Shown here one piece after another: positions 51,160 through 62,500 of a DNA stretch of 64,000 bases. How positions within the stretch are numbered: position 1 is the first letter of the stretch; each line of letters opens with the position of its first letter. The DNA comes from Desulfurococcales archaeon. Lineage in GTDB: Archaea > Thermoproteota > Thermoprotei_A > Sulfolobales > AG1. The notes under the pieces are model-generated. The model saw nothing but the letters and a program-made list of their open reading frames with translations. It was not told where the DNA came from and ran no database searches. The stretch spans positions 52,688 to 116,687 of the forward strand of contig WYEN01000104.1 of the NCBI GenBank assembly GCA_009903825.1, given 5' to 3'. The translations under genes and the position numbers were made by a program.

Positions 51160-52659
51160 TTGATGAGGAGACTATTAATATTTTCTAAATCTAAACCTTG
51201 TGGGAGAAGATTATTGTTTAAAGATCTGAGAGATTACGTAGGTTATCTCGAGAGAAACGGCTTGATAAGATATGTTGATGTTGAGCTAGATCCTGTCTTA
51301 GAGATCCCTGAGTTTGCTAGAAGAGTTATATTATCTAGAGGACCTACGATAGTTTTTAGAAATATAAGAGGTTTCCCTGGTTGGAGAATGATCTCAAACA
51401 TATTTAGAGGCTTAGACGTGTTTAAAATTATTTTTGATGTAAAAGATTTAGAAGAGGTTGGCGAGAGAGTTTTAAAACTTCTGCCGGAGAGGTCGCCAGA
51501 ATCATTTTTTGATAAGGCTCGTCTATTAATAGATCTTATTAGATCAGGGAGATATCTTCCTCGAAAGACTAGTCAGGCAGATTTTCTTAAAAATATTGTT
51601 GAGAGAGATGGTTTCAATAAGGTTCCTATACCAAAGATATGGCCTAAAGATGGAGGAAGATATATTACATATGGGATCTTAGTGACTAAAGATCTTTATA
51701 AAGACGTTTATAATCTAGGCGTCTACAGAGCTCAAGTGATAGATGGTGAGAGAGCTGCTATACACTGGTTTATTCATAAAAGAGCTGCTTATGTCTATAA
51801 AAATGCTAAAGAAATGAATATTAGAAAGATCCCTGCGGCAATTGTTGTAGGCACAGATCCTGCTACAATGGCTGTTGCTGCTATGCCAACTCCTTATCCA
51901 ATTGATGAATATTTGTTCACATCATTATTAAAAGGTGAAGGGGTCGAACTTATAGATCTAGATGGTGTTGAAGTGCCTGCGAATTCTGAGATCGTGTTCA
52001 GAGGATATATCTCTCTTGATGAGCTTGTTGATGAAGGACCTTTTGGAGATTACAGAGGTTATTATGATTATGTTAATAAAGTTCCTGTGTTTAAATTAGA
52101 GAGACTTTATTATAGGGATGATCCTTTGTATTATTTCACAGTTGTTGGAAGACCTTATATGGAGGACACATGGATCGGGAAGGCTGTCGAGAGAATATTT
52201 CTTCCATTTATAAAACTTATTTTTCCAGAGATAATTGATATAAATCTTCCTCCAGAAGGACTTTTCACAGGAGGCATAGCGTTTGTCTCTATCAAAAAAA
52301 GATTTCCTGGACATGCTAAAAAAGTGATGTCAGGTCTATGGGGTCTAGGCCTTTTCTCTCTTGTTAAGATGATTATTGTGGTAGATGAACATGTGAACAC
52401 ACATGATCTTGGGCAGATCCTTTATTCAATAGCTGTCAATGTAGATCCTTCTCGAGACGTGATTGTAATAAATGATATGCCTACTGATGAGCTTGATTTT
52501 GTCTCAAAAGTCAGAGGCTTAGGATCTAAACTAGGTATTGATGCAACTATAAAGTTTCCAGAAGAGAATTATGGTAGAGAATGGCCTGAGAAGACAGAGC
52601 CCGACCCTGATGTATATAGAAAAATTGATGATCTTTTGAGAAGACTTGGGCTTATATAA
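51160..52659 (+). CDS. UbiD-family prenyl-FMN decarboxylase
   Basis: 499 aa. Domain landmarks: FKDLRDYVGYLERNGLIRYV, GRYITYGILVTKD, AAIHWFIHKRAAYVYKNAKE, AIVVGTDPATMAVAAMPTPY, NSEIVFRGYISLDELVDEGPFGDYRGYY (E...D-type acid cluster) and FPGHAKKVMSGLW. In archaea this family includes trans-anhydromevalonate-5-phosphate decarboxylase of the alternative mevalonate pathway, the most likely role; aromatic acid decarboxylation is the alternative. The first 20 residues precede the conserved start. Confidence 0.86.
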   Translation: MMRRLLIFSKSKPCGRRLLFKDLRDYVGYLERNGLIRYVDVELDPVLEIPEFARRVILSRGPTIVFRNIRGFPGWRMISNIFRGLDVFKIIFDVKDLEEVGERVLKLLPERSPESFFDKARLLIDLIRSGRYLPRKTSQADFLKNIVERDGFNKVPIPKIWPKDGGRYITYGILVTKDLYKDVYNLGVYRAQVIDGERAAIHWFIHKRAAYVYKNAKEMNIRKIPAAIVVGTDPATMAVAAMPTPYPIDEYLFTSLLKGEGVELIDLDGVEVPANSEIVFRGYISLDELVDEGPFGDYRGYYDYVNKVPVFKLERLYYRDDPLYYFTVVGRPYMEDTWIGKAVERIFLPFIKLIFPEIIDINLPPEGLFTGGIAFVSIKKRFPGHAKKVMSGLWGLGLFSLVKMIIVVDEHVNTHDLGQILYSIAVNVDPSRDVIVINDMPTDELDFVSKVRGLGSKLGIDATIKFPEENYGREWPEKTEPDPDVYRKIDDLLRRLGLI

Positions 52660-52720
52660 ACTCTGGAGATGATGTTATATTAGAAAAGATCTTGTTTCAA
52701 AAATCTTTGGATTTATAAAA

Positions 52721-53635
52721 TTGTCTAGACCTCAGACAGCTCTTACATCTCTATATACGTCTATCTCAGCATCATTATCTAATGGAAATCCTTTTGAACA
52801 CATAGATCTGTTCAAACTTCTTCTTTTATATATAGGAGTATTTATATCACATCTCGCGGTTAACGTCTTCAATGATTATTTTGATTATAAGAAAGGAATA
52901 GATCTTTTGACTCCTGAGACTCCATTCAGCGGAGGCTCTAAGGCTCTTGTTAAGAAGATGATATCTGTTAAAGAAGCTTTGTATTATGGAGTTTCTCTAT
53001 TAATAACAGCTCTCTTAATAGGTCTGTATCTTGTCTTCACAAGAGGATTGTTAACTATAGTCTTTATAATTGGTGGAGCATTAATTCTATTGTTATATAC
53101 TACTGTGTTGACAAAATATTCATTAGGAGAACTCGGGATCTATTTAAAAGGTGTTTTAATATCATTAGGAAGTTATTATGTTGTCTATCAAGATACAGAT
53201 TTTGTAGCGTTTATAATAGGATCTTTCTTTGGATTAGTCTCTCTAATAATATTATTTGCCAATAGTATTCCAGATAGAGATGTCGACAAGCTGTTTAGAA
53301 GAAAAACTTTAGTCACAACAATTGATAAACACGATCTATGGATCATATATCTGATGATCTCGATCATTCTCTTCATAAACTTCTGGCTGATAATATTTAT
53401 ATACGTCTCGCATATGATGATACTTAACATGTTATTTGTGGCGTTAGCATTTTTAACATTTATACTTCTATTATTAAACTCTTTGTATCTTAGAAACATT
53501 TTGTTTAGAGAGAAGTTTTATTCTGAATTTATTAAAAAAATGATCAATTTCATGGCCACTAACATTTTTATATGTAGAATTCTAGAGATCTCTGTGATAA
53601 TAATTTTGTTTATAAACATATTGATGAGAAATTAA
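52721..53635 (+). CDS. UbiA-family prenyltransferase
   Basis: 304 aa, about eight or nine membrane helices. First Asp-rich motif NVFNDYFDYKKGID (NDxxDxxxD) and second NSIPDRDVDKLFRRKTLV (DxxxD) bind prenyl diphosphate-Mg2+. Such archaeal enzymes attach prenyl chains to quinone rings, haem or lipid precursors. TTG start, 61 nt after the UbiD homolog in the same direction, so both may belong to isoprenoid metabolism. Confidence 0.88.
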   Translation: MSRPQTALTSLYTSISASLSNGNPFEHIDLFKLLLLYIGVFISHLAVNVFNDYFDYKKGIDLLTPETPFSGGSKALVKKMISVKEALYYGVSLLITALLIGLYLVFTRGLLTIVFIIGGALILLLYTTVLTKYSLGELGIYLKGVLISLGSYYVVYQDTDFVAFIIGSFFGLVSLIILFANSIPDRDVDKLFRRKTLVTTIDKHDLWIIYLMISIILFINFWLIIFIYVSHMMILNMLFVALAFLTFILLLLNSLYLRNILFREKFYSEFIKKMINFMATNIFICRILEISVIIILFINILMRN

Positions 53636-53654
53636 AAAAGAAAACTTTTTATGT

Positions 53655-55409
53655 CTATGGCACTCTAGCGTATTTAATATAGAATTCTCTGAAGTCTCCG
53701 AATATTTTTGTTAGACTTGCCTCAGTGACGATCTTAAACTCTTCTGTGTAGCCTACGAAGTTGTATAAGACTGTCGCTTTCAATGTTTTAGTTGTTGTTG
53801 AAGATGCTGATGGCAGTCCTATCACTACTGCTCCTCCATACGGATCTATTATTCTCAGTCTGGCTACAAATCCTCCATCTACATATACTTCTTCGCTTAC
53901 ATCCTCTCTATAACAGTCTTCGCCTACTCTAAATCTCATCATTGATGTCTGAGAGACTTTGATCAGATCTTTCTCCTCTAGATCTACTATATAAGGTATC
54001 TCTCTAGTGGGAGAAACGAGAGTCTCTATATATTTTGTTCTCATATCAATATACCATGTACCGATCTGTCTCTCGAGAAATCTAGGTATAGATCCTGCCC
54101 CAGGACTTGTGGCATAGTTTATAAAGCTTTGTAGCAATGTGAGATTTGTGTATGTGTCGCTTGTTAATACTGTTGCTATAGTGTATCCTGTTGATAATGT
54201 TGATATATTAAGATCTCCTTCGCTTGTTTTTAATACTGCTGTATATGATATTCTGTATCTCGTGACCTCAGTGTAGTCAGAGACCGGCGTGCCCGCAAGA
54301 TCTATTATCCAAGGCTCTGATCTATACCAGGCTTCTGAAGATTTAAGCTCGCCTCCTAATAATGATAAGCCTGGTTTTCTCCATACTAGTAATGCTCCTC
54401 CAACAAAGACGCTGAAATGCGGGCTTGAGGCTCTTTCTGAGGCCAGTTTCATTCCTGTGATCTCTAGTCTTATTTTTGCATCTGTTCCATAGACTAGATG
54501 TGGGGTCAGATCTACTATCTCAGGACTTTTCATATAGTGGGTGTTTACAGATGTCATTGGTCTCCAATATAATGGGAATATTCCTCCAGTGTATATAGTT
54601 GGGAATACATGAAATACTGCTGCAAGTCTATCATTATAATATGTCAGAATATCTCTTACAGAAGGTATGTTTCCATAGAAGAACTCATCTAATCTACCTG
54701 GTTTAGTAAATAGATACATAGCAACTCTATAGACATCTGATGGTAGAGATACTGATGTCTCTAAAATAGTTTTTGATGGAGTAAACTCTGCCAGAGAGTC
54801 TCCGTATTGATCCTTCCAGAGAGGAATATAATCTGTAGGAACCCAGGCAGGCGTCTCACCAGGGTATAGATATAATGTCACGTTTACAAGAAAGACTCCT
54901 GGAACAAGATTTGGCACAACCCAGTTGGGCAATACAATGCTGAAGTTCACTCTTTCTTTAAACAGGTTTAGAAATAATGTTACATCAGCCTCAGCAGTTG
55001 AGTTAAGTCTCTGAACTGTTGATCCCCAGTATATTGGTATTCCATTAGCAAATATCCAGAATATTCTGTCATATTGTCTATCTGTAAGTCTCATACTGAC
55101 GTTAAGAATAGCTCTCCCATATTTCCCCGGGGGAATATCAACTGTGAATGTCTGAGGAGTAAATCCTGTGGTTGCAAACGAGACGTTCTCAGCTATTTTA
55201 ACAACCACTGGCTGAACATCTGGCGGTGGAAGAGGCTTATACGGCTCGAAAGACCAGTATGATGAGAATTGCCTAGGATCGTTAAAGATAAATGTCTCAC
55301 CACCTTTAACAGGCACAGGCATGATCGTTGCTAATATCATTAATAATGTTATTATTAGGATGTATCTCAGTATCTTCTTATTATACAACATTTTAATCAC
55401 ACTTCTCAT
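53655..55409 (-). CDS. Secreted PNGase-A-like peptide N-glycanase
   Basis: 584 aa. Signal peptide at about residues 14-36 (LRYILIITLLMILATIMPVPV). GRAILNVSMRLTDRQYDRIFWIFANGIPIYWGSTV and later DLTPHLVYGTDAKIRLEITG, HFSVFVGGALLVWRKPG resemble the peptide-N4-asparagine amidase A family. It would release N-glycans from surface or external glycoproteins. It lies directly downstream of the S-layer gene, same strand, 127-nt gap. No C-terminal membrane anchor. Family recall, not a search, underlies this. Confidence 0.72.
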   Translation of the reverse strand: MRSVIKMLYNKKILRYILIITLLMILATIMPVPVKGGETFIFNDPRQFSSYWSFEPYKPLPPPDVQPVVVKIAENVSFATTGFTPQTFTVDIPPGKYGRAILNVSMRLTDRQYDRIFWIFANGIPIYWGSTVQRLNSTAEADVTLFLNLFKERVNFSIVLPNWVVPNLVPGVFLVNVTLYLYPGETPAWVPTDYIPLWKDQYGDSLAEFTPSKTILETSVSLPSDVYRVAMYLFTKPGRLDEFFYGNIPSVRDILTYYNDRLAAVFHVFPTIYTGGIFPLYWRPMTSVNTHYMKSPEIVDLTPHLVYGTDAKIRLEITGMKLASERASSPHFSVFVGGALLVWRKPGLSLLGGELKSSEAWYRSEPWIIDLAGTPVSDYTEVTRYRISYTAVLKTSEGDLNISTLSTGYTIATVLTSDTYTNLTLLQSFINYATSPGAGSIPRFLERQIGTWYIDMRTKYIETLVSPTREIPYIVDLEEKDLIKVSQTSMMRFRVGEDCYREDVSEEVYVDGGFVARLRIIDPYGGAVVIGLPSASSTTTKTLKATVLYNFVGYTEEFKIVTEASLTKIFGDFREFYIKYARVP

Positions 55410-55536
55410 AAGATTTACATAAGAAGCTTTTAAATTTAAAATGATACAAACTACTGATATAAGAATAAAAAAGGTAGAGGATTATTATGAAAAAAGAAAG
55501 ATTATTTTTTATTTATTTATCTTAAATATGATCTAT

Positions 55537-58500
55537 TTATTTTGTTGCTGTAGCTTTTCTAACTGATAGATATGCCAGTAATGCAAACACAAATGCTAGT
55601 AAAGCTAATATTGTTGCAACATATAGGACTACTGATGCTGTAGACAACTGACCTGATAATGCTGTCTGCATATCTGATATAGACTTCTTAAGATCTGATG
55701 ACATAGTATCTAACTTACTTGATACTGTGCCTACAGCTTTACTCACATCATCTACTTTACTGCTTACACCTGAGACGGCGCTTGATACAGTATCTATTTT
55801 ACCACTGACAGCTGAGACACTGTTCTTCAGATCTGATACTGTAGCGCTGACACTATCTACTTTGCTTGATACTTCAGCTACAGCAGTCTTCAGATCGCTA
55901 AGTGCTGTGGTTACTGTATCAATTTTTGTTGATAATCCTGCTACAGTTGTTGATAATGTTGCTAATGTAGTACTCATTTTATCAGAAAGATCTTTGAGCT
56001 GAGACATTAACGTGCTGAGACCAGTCGTCACATTGGCCAGACTTGTTGTCAAAGTATCAATTTTTCCTGATAAAGCTGTCACTTTGGCATCTACTCCAGC
56101 TACAGCGCTTAATATATCTGATCTGGCTGATGCAACGGCTGATTGTAGAGCTGTCACTTTGGCATCTACGCCTGATATGGCGCTCAGCACATCTGATCTT
56201 GTGCTCTTAAGATCTGATGATAAAGCGTCTAGCTTACTGCTTAATGTTGCTACGCTTCCTGTCAAGCCTGTCAAAGTATTGTTGAGGCTGCTCAGCTGTG
56301 ATATTACTGTGTCAAGTTTTCCAGACAGCTCTGTCAATGCTGCTGAGAGTTTCGTGTCTAAAGCTGATAACGAGCTTAGTATCTGACTTGTTGCTTTGCT
56401 GAGATCGTCTTTAGTCGCCATTATAGATATGTTGTTTATAACAAACACGTATCCGCCCATTGACACGTTCGGCACAGTGAATCCTGGCATTAAATATACT
56501 AGCTCAACCTTATACTTGCCTGGCTCAACCATTGGTATCCATAGTCCTGGTGTTATTGTTCTTCCTGCAATACTATAGGCGACTAATACGCCGTCAGAGT
56601 TGGCATTCCATCTGGCGACATTAGAGTTGACGCTGGCAGTAGCATCTGTGTTGTTAATTAATACTCCTAGGAATTGTACTCCTGGTGTGAAGCCTGTTCC
56701 AACGACCTGTACAATTCCTGAGCCTACTATAACTGGGGCTGGGACAACTGTTGTTGAGTTGTCAGTTAGTGGAGCAAGTTCTGTGGTTAGGTCTAGTAGA
56801 ACTATCTTTGGATAAACAACTGGGTATACACCGCTTAAGAATGCTGTGCCGTTATAGAAGTAATCAACAGTTCTGTAGCCTGTTATGCTTCCTACTATGC
56901 TTATCACATATTGACCGCTTGGTAATGTGGGTACTACAAACACTATTCTAGCCATTCCATTAGAGTCGGCTGTCACAGTTCCTCTATATACTCCTCCGAA
57001 GGATACATTCACACTCTCTCCAGGCACTAATCCTGAGACCACAACCTCTATATAGTCTCCTAGATAATCACAGTCTCCAGCATATACAGCACATTTTCCA
57101 CAGTATTTCATTCCTACAACTCCCAGGCTCTCTGGACATGGACATACTTCTATTCTGGCATTGTTATAGTAGCCTGCAGAGACTCTGTTATCAGGAGAGT
57201 ATTTGCCCCATACGATCTTAGCCCAGTATGCTGCTACACCAATTATTATAGCCTCAGTATATTCATAGCCCCAGCTGTCAGTACCCTTCAGATAGTGAAC
57301 ACCAAATGTTATCTTCGCCGGTAGATACACGTAGGCAAATGTTGCATTACCATCTTTATCTAATGGCAGAGAAGCGTTTAACACTGTATAATCAAGTCTT
57401 ATAGTGATGTTGTTGTAAAGGAATGGCGCATTAGGAATAACTGTTGTCCACGGATAGCCAGGACCATATCCATATGCTGCAATCACAAGCGCCTGTCCAG
57501 GCATGTATGGTCCTGGAGCTGGAGCTGGCCATAATATTACTAACACTGGTCTCACAAGATAGTACTGGTTGAGGAATGGATAGCTTGTCCATGTCAAAGA
57601 TGTTAATGTAGCTCTTAATGTTGCCAACTGAGTAGATGCGTCATAACTGAAGCTTATATCATATTTATAGCCTGCATACGTCTGTGAGACTTTTGCACTT
57701 ACCACTGACATGCCGTCATAAGTATAGTTTCCTGGATACTCAAAGTACCAGCTGAATTTCGTTCCATCAGGTGCTGTGAGAGTTATACTGAGATTAGCAT
57801 ATGAAAGCACAAACTGGTATTGTCTTAATACTAGCAGGATCTGGTTTGTATAGCCGTAGAAAGATGCCCAGAACACATAGCTGCCGGCAGGTGTCGGAGG
57901 AGCATCTGTGGTGCCAGTTGTATATGCAAGTGGCGTTATATTGAAGTATAGCACCGCCACGTTAGCTCCTATAGTAGCATTATATGCTGTAGCCTGTGTC
58001 GCTGTAAATAACGTAGTGTAAGGCAGTGTTGACGTGTTGTATACTGCGAAAGTGACTGTTCCTGCAGTCGTGTCCCAGTTTGCTGCAAGTCTATAGCTGT
58101 ATCCTCCATAAGTGAAGTCTATTCTTAAGGTATCAGTTATAGTATATGACATATCAGACGCTTTTACAACATAGTCGAATTTGCCTGCCACATAAGATAC
58201 TGCAGAGATTTTTGCACCGTTTGGAAGTGACAATGTTACTGTGCCTTTAGCTCCCAGAGGTATTGATGTTGTGTTGGTGAAAGTCTGTGGAGCAGGAGCT
58301 ATATATACTACTATGTAGTAGTCGCCAGCGCTCATATTAGTTCTTAAACCTGATCTTGCTAAGCTTAGAACAGCATATCCATTAGCATCTGTCTTATTAG
58401 TTGCTGGGTCAAATGTAAAGTTGTAATTTACACCAGTATAGTTTCTATTTACAAACTGTATCTGTGGTACTGAAGATGATGGTGGGAATCCATATAGATA

Positions 58501-59322
58501 CACCTGGATCCTATCTTGATCACAGACTAGAGAGTCACATCTGCCGTTGGCATAAACTCTTCCATAAGTTCCTGCTATAGTGTCATATATGACTGCCTGT
58601 GGAAGTATCTCTAAAACTCCGAGTTTAGTCTTGTCAGGATAAGAAGCACCTGATACAGTAGCGTTAACGTTATAAACTCCTCCGGCCATTCCAACAGAAC
58701 TTATATTAAGACCTATATCTAATGTGACACAGAAGCTGCCGTCTGAGCCTACTGTGACAGGAGGAGTTAATGTGGCAGTATATACAGTTCCTGGATATGT
58801 GGTGCTGTTAAAGATTATTTCGCTGACAGTAGTGCCAGAATCATAGCCGTATCCACATACACTAAGACTCCTGAATCTGCCTAGTTCATCCACATTAGTT
58901 GTTTTTGGTGGAGTAACCTCTATCTTTGGATATATAGGCACTGTTTTAAAATCTTGCAGAGTTGTTCCTAGATATATTATTACGTATAAAGTTGGAGGAC
59001 TTGATAATCCTGGCAGACTTTTAGGTAGCGTGAGTGTCACAGTATATGTCCCTGGTGATGTCACAAGAACAGCCTGGCTGGCCCATACATATGTTGGCAC
59101 GCTATCGCTCGCTAATGTCACATTTATAAGAATATTGCCTTGAAGCGCGTTAAATGTTACTGTGACAGGTTCTCCAGGATATACTGGTGTTGAAACGCTT
59201 ACTATTGATGCTACCTGTGCAAGTACTTTTGGCATTGTCACAAATCCCGTGAATACTGATATTAAAAGTAGTATTGAGAAGAGTATGTAGAGAGGTTTAT
59301 ACATGTATCTATTCATATCCAA
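55537..59322 (-). CDS. S-layer stalk protein, tetrabrachion-like (beta-rich ectodomain, coiled coil, C-terminal anchor)
   Basis: 1261 aa. Signal peptide MDMNRYMYKPLYILFSILLL, cleaved near VLAQ (residue 36). Residues 37 to about 965 are Thr/Ser/Gly/Tyr-rich Ig-like beta repeats with many N-x-S/T sites; VCPCPES and YCGKCAVYAGDC add a small Cys cluster. Residues 968-1228 form an unbroken Ser/Ala/Leu heptad coiled coil; a single membrane helix (about 1231-1254, TASVVLYVATILALLAFVFA) and short basic tail end the protein. This order of arms, stalk and anchor matches tetrabrachion and SlaB-type stalks. A large subtilase precedes it, as STABLE protease accompanies tetrabrachion. GATC is rare here compared with nearby genes. 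Confidence 0.85.
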   Translation of the reverse strand: MDMNRYMYKPLYILFSILLLISVFTGFVTMPKVLAQVASIVSVSTPVYPGEPVTVTFNALQGNILINVTLASDSVPTYVWASQAVLVTSPGTYTVTLTLPKSLPGLSSPPTLYVIIYLGTTLQDFKTVPIYPKIEVTPPKTTNVDELGRFRSLSVCGYGYDSGTTVSEIIFNSTTYPGTVYTATLTPPVTVGSDGSFCVTLDIGLNISSVGMAGGVYNVNATVSGASYPDKTKLGVLEILPQAVIYDTIAGTYGRVYANGRCDSLVCDQDRIQVYLYGFPPSSSVPQIQFVNRNYTGVNYNFTFDPATNKTDANGYAVLSLARSGLRTNMSAGDYYIVVYIAPAPQTFTNTTSIPLGAKGTVTLSLPNGAKISAVSYVAGKFDYVVKASDMSYTITDTLRIDFTYGGYSYRLAANWDTTAGTVTFAVYNTSTLPYTTLFTATQATAYNATIGANVAVLYFNITPLAYTTGTTDAPPTPAGSYVFWASFYGYTNQILLVLRQYQFVLSYANLSITLTAPDGTKFSWYFEYPGNYTYDGMSVVSAKVSQTYAGYKYDISFSYDASTQLATLRATLTSLTWTSYPFLNQYYLVRPVLVILWPAPAPGPYMPGQALVIAAYGYGPGYPWTTVIPNAPFLYNNITIRLDYTVLNASLPLDKDGNATFAYVYLPAKITFGVHYLKGTDSWGYEYTEAIIIGVAAYWAKIVWGKYSPDNRVSAGYYNNARIEVCPCPESLGVVGMKYCGKCAVYAGDCDYLGDYIEVVVSGLVPGESVNVSFGGVYRGTVTADSNGMARIVFVVPTLPSGQYVISIVGSITGYRTVDYFYNGTAFLSGVYPVVYPKIVLLDLTTELAPLTDNSTTVVPAPVIVGSGIVQVVGTGFTPGVQFLGVLINNTDATASVNSNVARWNANSDGVLVAYSIAGRTITPGLWIPMVEPGKYKVELVYLMPGFTVPNVSMGGYVFVINNISIMATKDDLSKATSQILSSLSALDTKLSAALTELSGKLDTVISQLSSLNNTLTGLTGSVATLSSKLDALSSDLKSTRSDVLSAISGVDAKVTALQSAVASARSDILSAVAGVDAKVTALSGKIDTLTTSLANVTTGLSTLMSQLKDLSDKMSTTLATLSTTVAGLSTKIDTVTTALSDLKTAVAEVSSKVDSVSATVSDLKNSVSAVSGKIDTVSSAVSGVSSKVDDVSKAVGTVSSKLDTMSSDLKKSISDMQTALSGQLSTASVVLYVATILALLAFVFALLAYLSVRKATATK
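56075..56224 (-). repeat. 75-bp tandem duplication inside the coiled-coil stalk
   Basis: GCTGTCACTTTGGCATCTAC recurs after exactly 75 bp (56075 and 56150), with similar sequence through both units. It encodes RSDVLSAISGVDAKVTALQS and RSDILSAVAGVDAKVTALSG. 25 residues is not a multiple of 7, so the unit shifts the heptad phase, or fits an 11/25-residue coil. Confidence 0.85.
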
Positions 59323-59574
59323 TTCTCACCGTCATCACAAAACTTGTTTTCTCTAGTATAAAAAGATGGTGTGTACAAATGTAGTCACAATATTTTTAAG
59401 ATTTTAAATAATGGCCTGAAGAAATATGTTAATGATCTAGCATTATTATCGCGAGAATTGCATTTAAATAGGAATTTAGAGATAGAGTAGTCTTTCTATG
59501 AAATAATTAAGCGTGAGTATTGTTCAATTAAAATTAAAAAATAAATTATTTTATGTCTTATTCGTTTTAAGATT
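59323..59574. other. Intergenic stretch between subtilase and S-layer genes
   Basis: 252 A/T-rich bases. GGTGAGAATTGG before the S-layer ATG is its ribosome-binding region (minus strand). TATA-like AAATATTG and TTAAATAGG sequences are present, so the S-layer gene may have its own promoter. I see no gene or guide RNA. Confidence 0.45.
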
Positions 59575-62500
59575 TTACGGCTGTTTTCCATTGAATATTT
59601 CAAAGCCGTAGTATAACACTGTGTAATTCCAACACCAGCAGGATATATATGGGCCCCATGTGATTCCGTATGCTATTACTGAGGCGTTATGTCTGATCAG
59701 ATAGCCTGTTACATAATATCCATTGTAAGTTTTCGCAGGATCTGTCTTTATAGTAGTGTATATGTAGTAATATGGCGGTGACGAGGTTGTTCCATTTATG
59801 AAGATGTTTATACCATAGTTTGGCAGATAGACGTATGATAGATAGTCTCTTCCTGAAGGCTTATATATGCCCCATGAGGAGGGTATGATCAGGTTTGGCA
59901 GATATATGCTCTGTGAAGATTTTAATGTTATCACGCCATTTGTTCCGTATCTAGCATCTATTCTGGCTGGTAGCGATATCGAGTATGTCACAGGCTCTAA
60001 ATATATGTAGAAAGGCTCTTCATATGAGAAGCCGCTGAACTGTATATTTCTAATCACAAGTCTATATGTTCCTGGAGAATATGTTCTCGCCATATATACT
60101 AGTTCTCCTGGCTTTGGATAGTCCCAGAATAATATGTAAGAAGCACTTATCTTTCCTCCAAGTTGCACTCCTGTGACTGTGTAAGGCTGTATCGTCCAGG
60201 TGTTTAAATCTAACATGTAATACGTCAAGGGTCCAAAGATCATTGAGTCTACGTTGCTAGAGTAATAAGGCTGGTTATATGTTGGATAAACGGTTCTCAC
60301 GCCTATGGCATATGTTCCTGAGAGAACTGTTATCTTAAATACTCTCCAGTCTCCAGACTCATATCTCCATGTCCAGTCAAAAGCTCCTCTCAGATAATAA
60401 TTCTTATACATAGTGTTTTCATAGGCTGGAAGCATTGTTAATGAGGATCCTAGCGTTAACGGCACGAAATATGATACTGGTATCAAGGCTCTGTATCCTC
60501 TTGAGGGGTCTTCAGCAATTATGTAGCCGCTGTAGAAGCCTGGGGTCTGTGGAGCTCTTATGATCACATAAACTTTTGTTGTTCCAGAGAATGTCACAGT
60601 TGATGGAGATATCGAGACCTCTCCCCATGTTGTATATCCGTAAGTGTTGATCCTGATCTTTATAGGCACTACTGTATTGATCCATGAATAGTAGAGACCT
60701 ATTCTGAGAACAAGAGCTTTTCTAAATCCTGAGACATCAACACCATAAAGTTTTTTGATAAGATCCTCAATCTCTCTAATCTGATCTCCTAGCTTAGCTA
60801 TTTGTAGTCTCACAGAGTTTGCTCCACGAATATCATATATGATCCTTGAAGTCTCGCTTAGCTGTATAACTCCGTCATTATTAAGATCTATCCAATACCA
60901 GAGTTCTGCCCATGTGAGATACGTGTCCCAAGTGATGTATCTTCCATTGCCATAATATCCTTTATTGAAATAGTTGAACGGATATACCGCCTCTATCTCC
61001 ACGATCCCGTCTTTAGGTATCTTAGACGAGTCTAAGACTAGAAGTGCAAGACCGGTGTATCTGTTGGTCATGTTGAGATATAGAGTGTCTCCAGTACAGT
61101 TGACCACTAGAGAAGGTGTGGCTATCGATAGTAGTGCTCCACATATTGGTTGAGAGCTTATCAATATAGTTTTGAGTCCGTAGAACCTCAGACTTCCCGA
61201 GCCGCTGACCTCAAGCGTCTTAACAACAGATCCTCCTGGAGATATGTTTGGAACATATATCTTAGGCTCATACCACGTGGGAGATCCGACACTAGATCCA
61301 TAGGTGAATGAGGTGTAGCTGAGACCCATGTCAGATAATATATCGTTAACAAATTCTCTAGAATAAATCTTAGGCACAGAGCTCTGAAGAACAGCTGTGA
61401 CAGATTTGAAGGCGTCTACAAAGCCTGCTCCCTGACTAAGATCATTAAAGCCCATATCATAAGCGTTATTCATCAGAACAGTCTTCAGAAGATATGCAGG
61501 CATGTTTAAGCCATAGATCTTTTTATATGCTGATACCACTAAAGCAGCTGCGCCGGCTGTCATAGGCGTCGCCTGTGATGTTCCTCCGAATAGATCATAT
61601 GAGTATCTCCCATCTAAAACTCCGTAGTTAAGAGATTCCCATGTTCTTCCGACAGCCCATGCAAAAGATCCTATAGCCACTATATCTGGTTTAGATACTC
61701 CAAGTTCTGAAGGTCCTCTATTACTCCATGTAATGACCTCTCTATTTCCTCCAGGCAGATAACCGTATATAGGTCTGTAGGTAAACTCTGTTGCTGCACC
61801 AACTGTTATTGAGAATGAAGATGCTCCTGGAGTAGCTACGGTGCCCCATCCAGGTCCTCCGTTTCCAGCAGCTATGAAATGTGCAACACCTGACACTAAC
61901 GAGGTGTAGTCAAACACTGCTGACAAAGGATCCATCCCAGATGCCCATCCCCATATAGCCCAGGCACTTACTCCATAAGAGTTGCTTGTCATATCAACTA
62001 ATGGAGATCCTGTGTAAGTCCAGTTCCAAGTGTCTCCGTAGAATGCTATCCATGGATTATAAAGTAGCACAGGCCATAAAGATCTGGAGCCTACTCCATA
62101 TGGCGTCTGAAGATCAAAACCTGAGAAGAAGTATATTGAAGTCAACACATCACCAAACCATAGAGCTATTGACGAGGCTATTTTCGCAGCAGGAGCCTGA
62201 CCAGAGATGCTTCTAAAACCATATCCTGTATATGCGTAAAAGTCTCTTCCAGCAGCAGTTGTTGCACAGAATGTTCCATGACTATAGAAGTCTTCTGCAA
62301 GAACAACATAATCTCCCATAGGATCTAGCCCAGGCCAGATTAGTGATACAGGCTCGCCCGACCACAGCTCAAAAGATCCTGGCCAAGAATAATATCCCCA
62401 CCACGGAGGCAGAGGCTGAACATATTTTCTCCATAAGCCAAGCTTCTCATATATAATTGCCCAGCTCGCATCATAAATATATCCTGCCAATGTGCCTGCT

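Noticed and set aside
55727..56951. Long plus-strand ORFs (60-124 aa) opposite the coiled-coil part of the S-layer gene
   Set aside because: They are antisense shadows of repetitive Ser/Ala/Asp/Leu codons, have no ribosome-binding sites and show low-complexity protein sequence.
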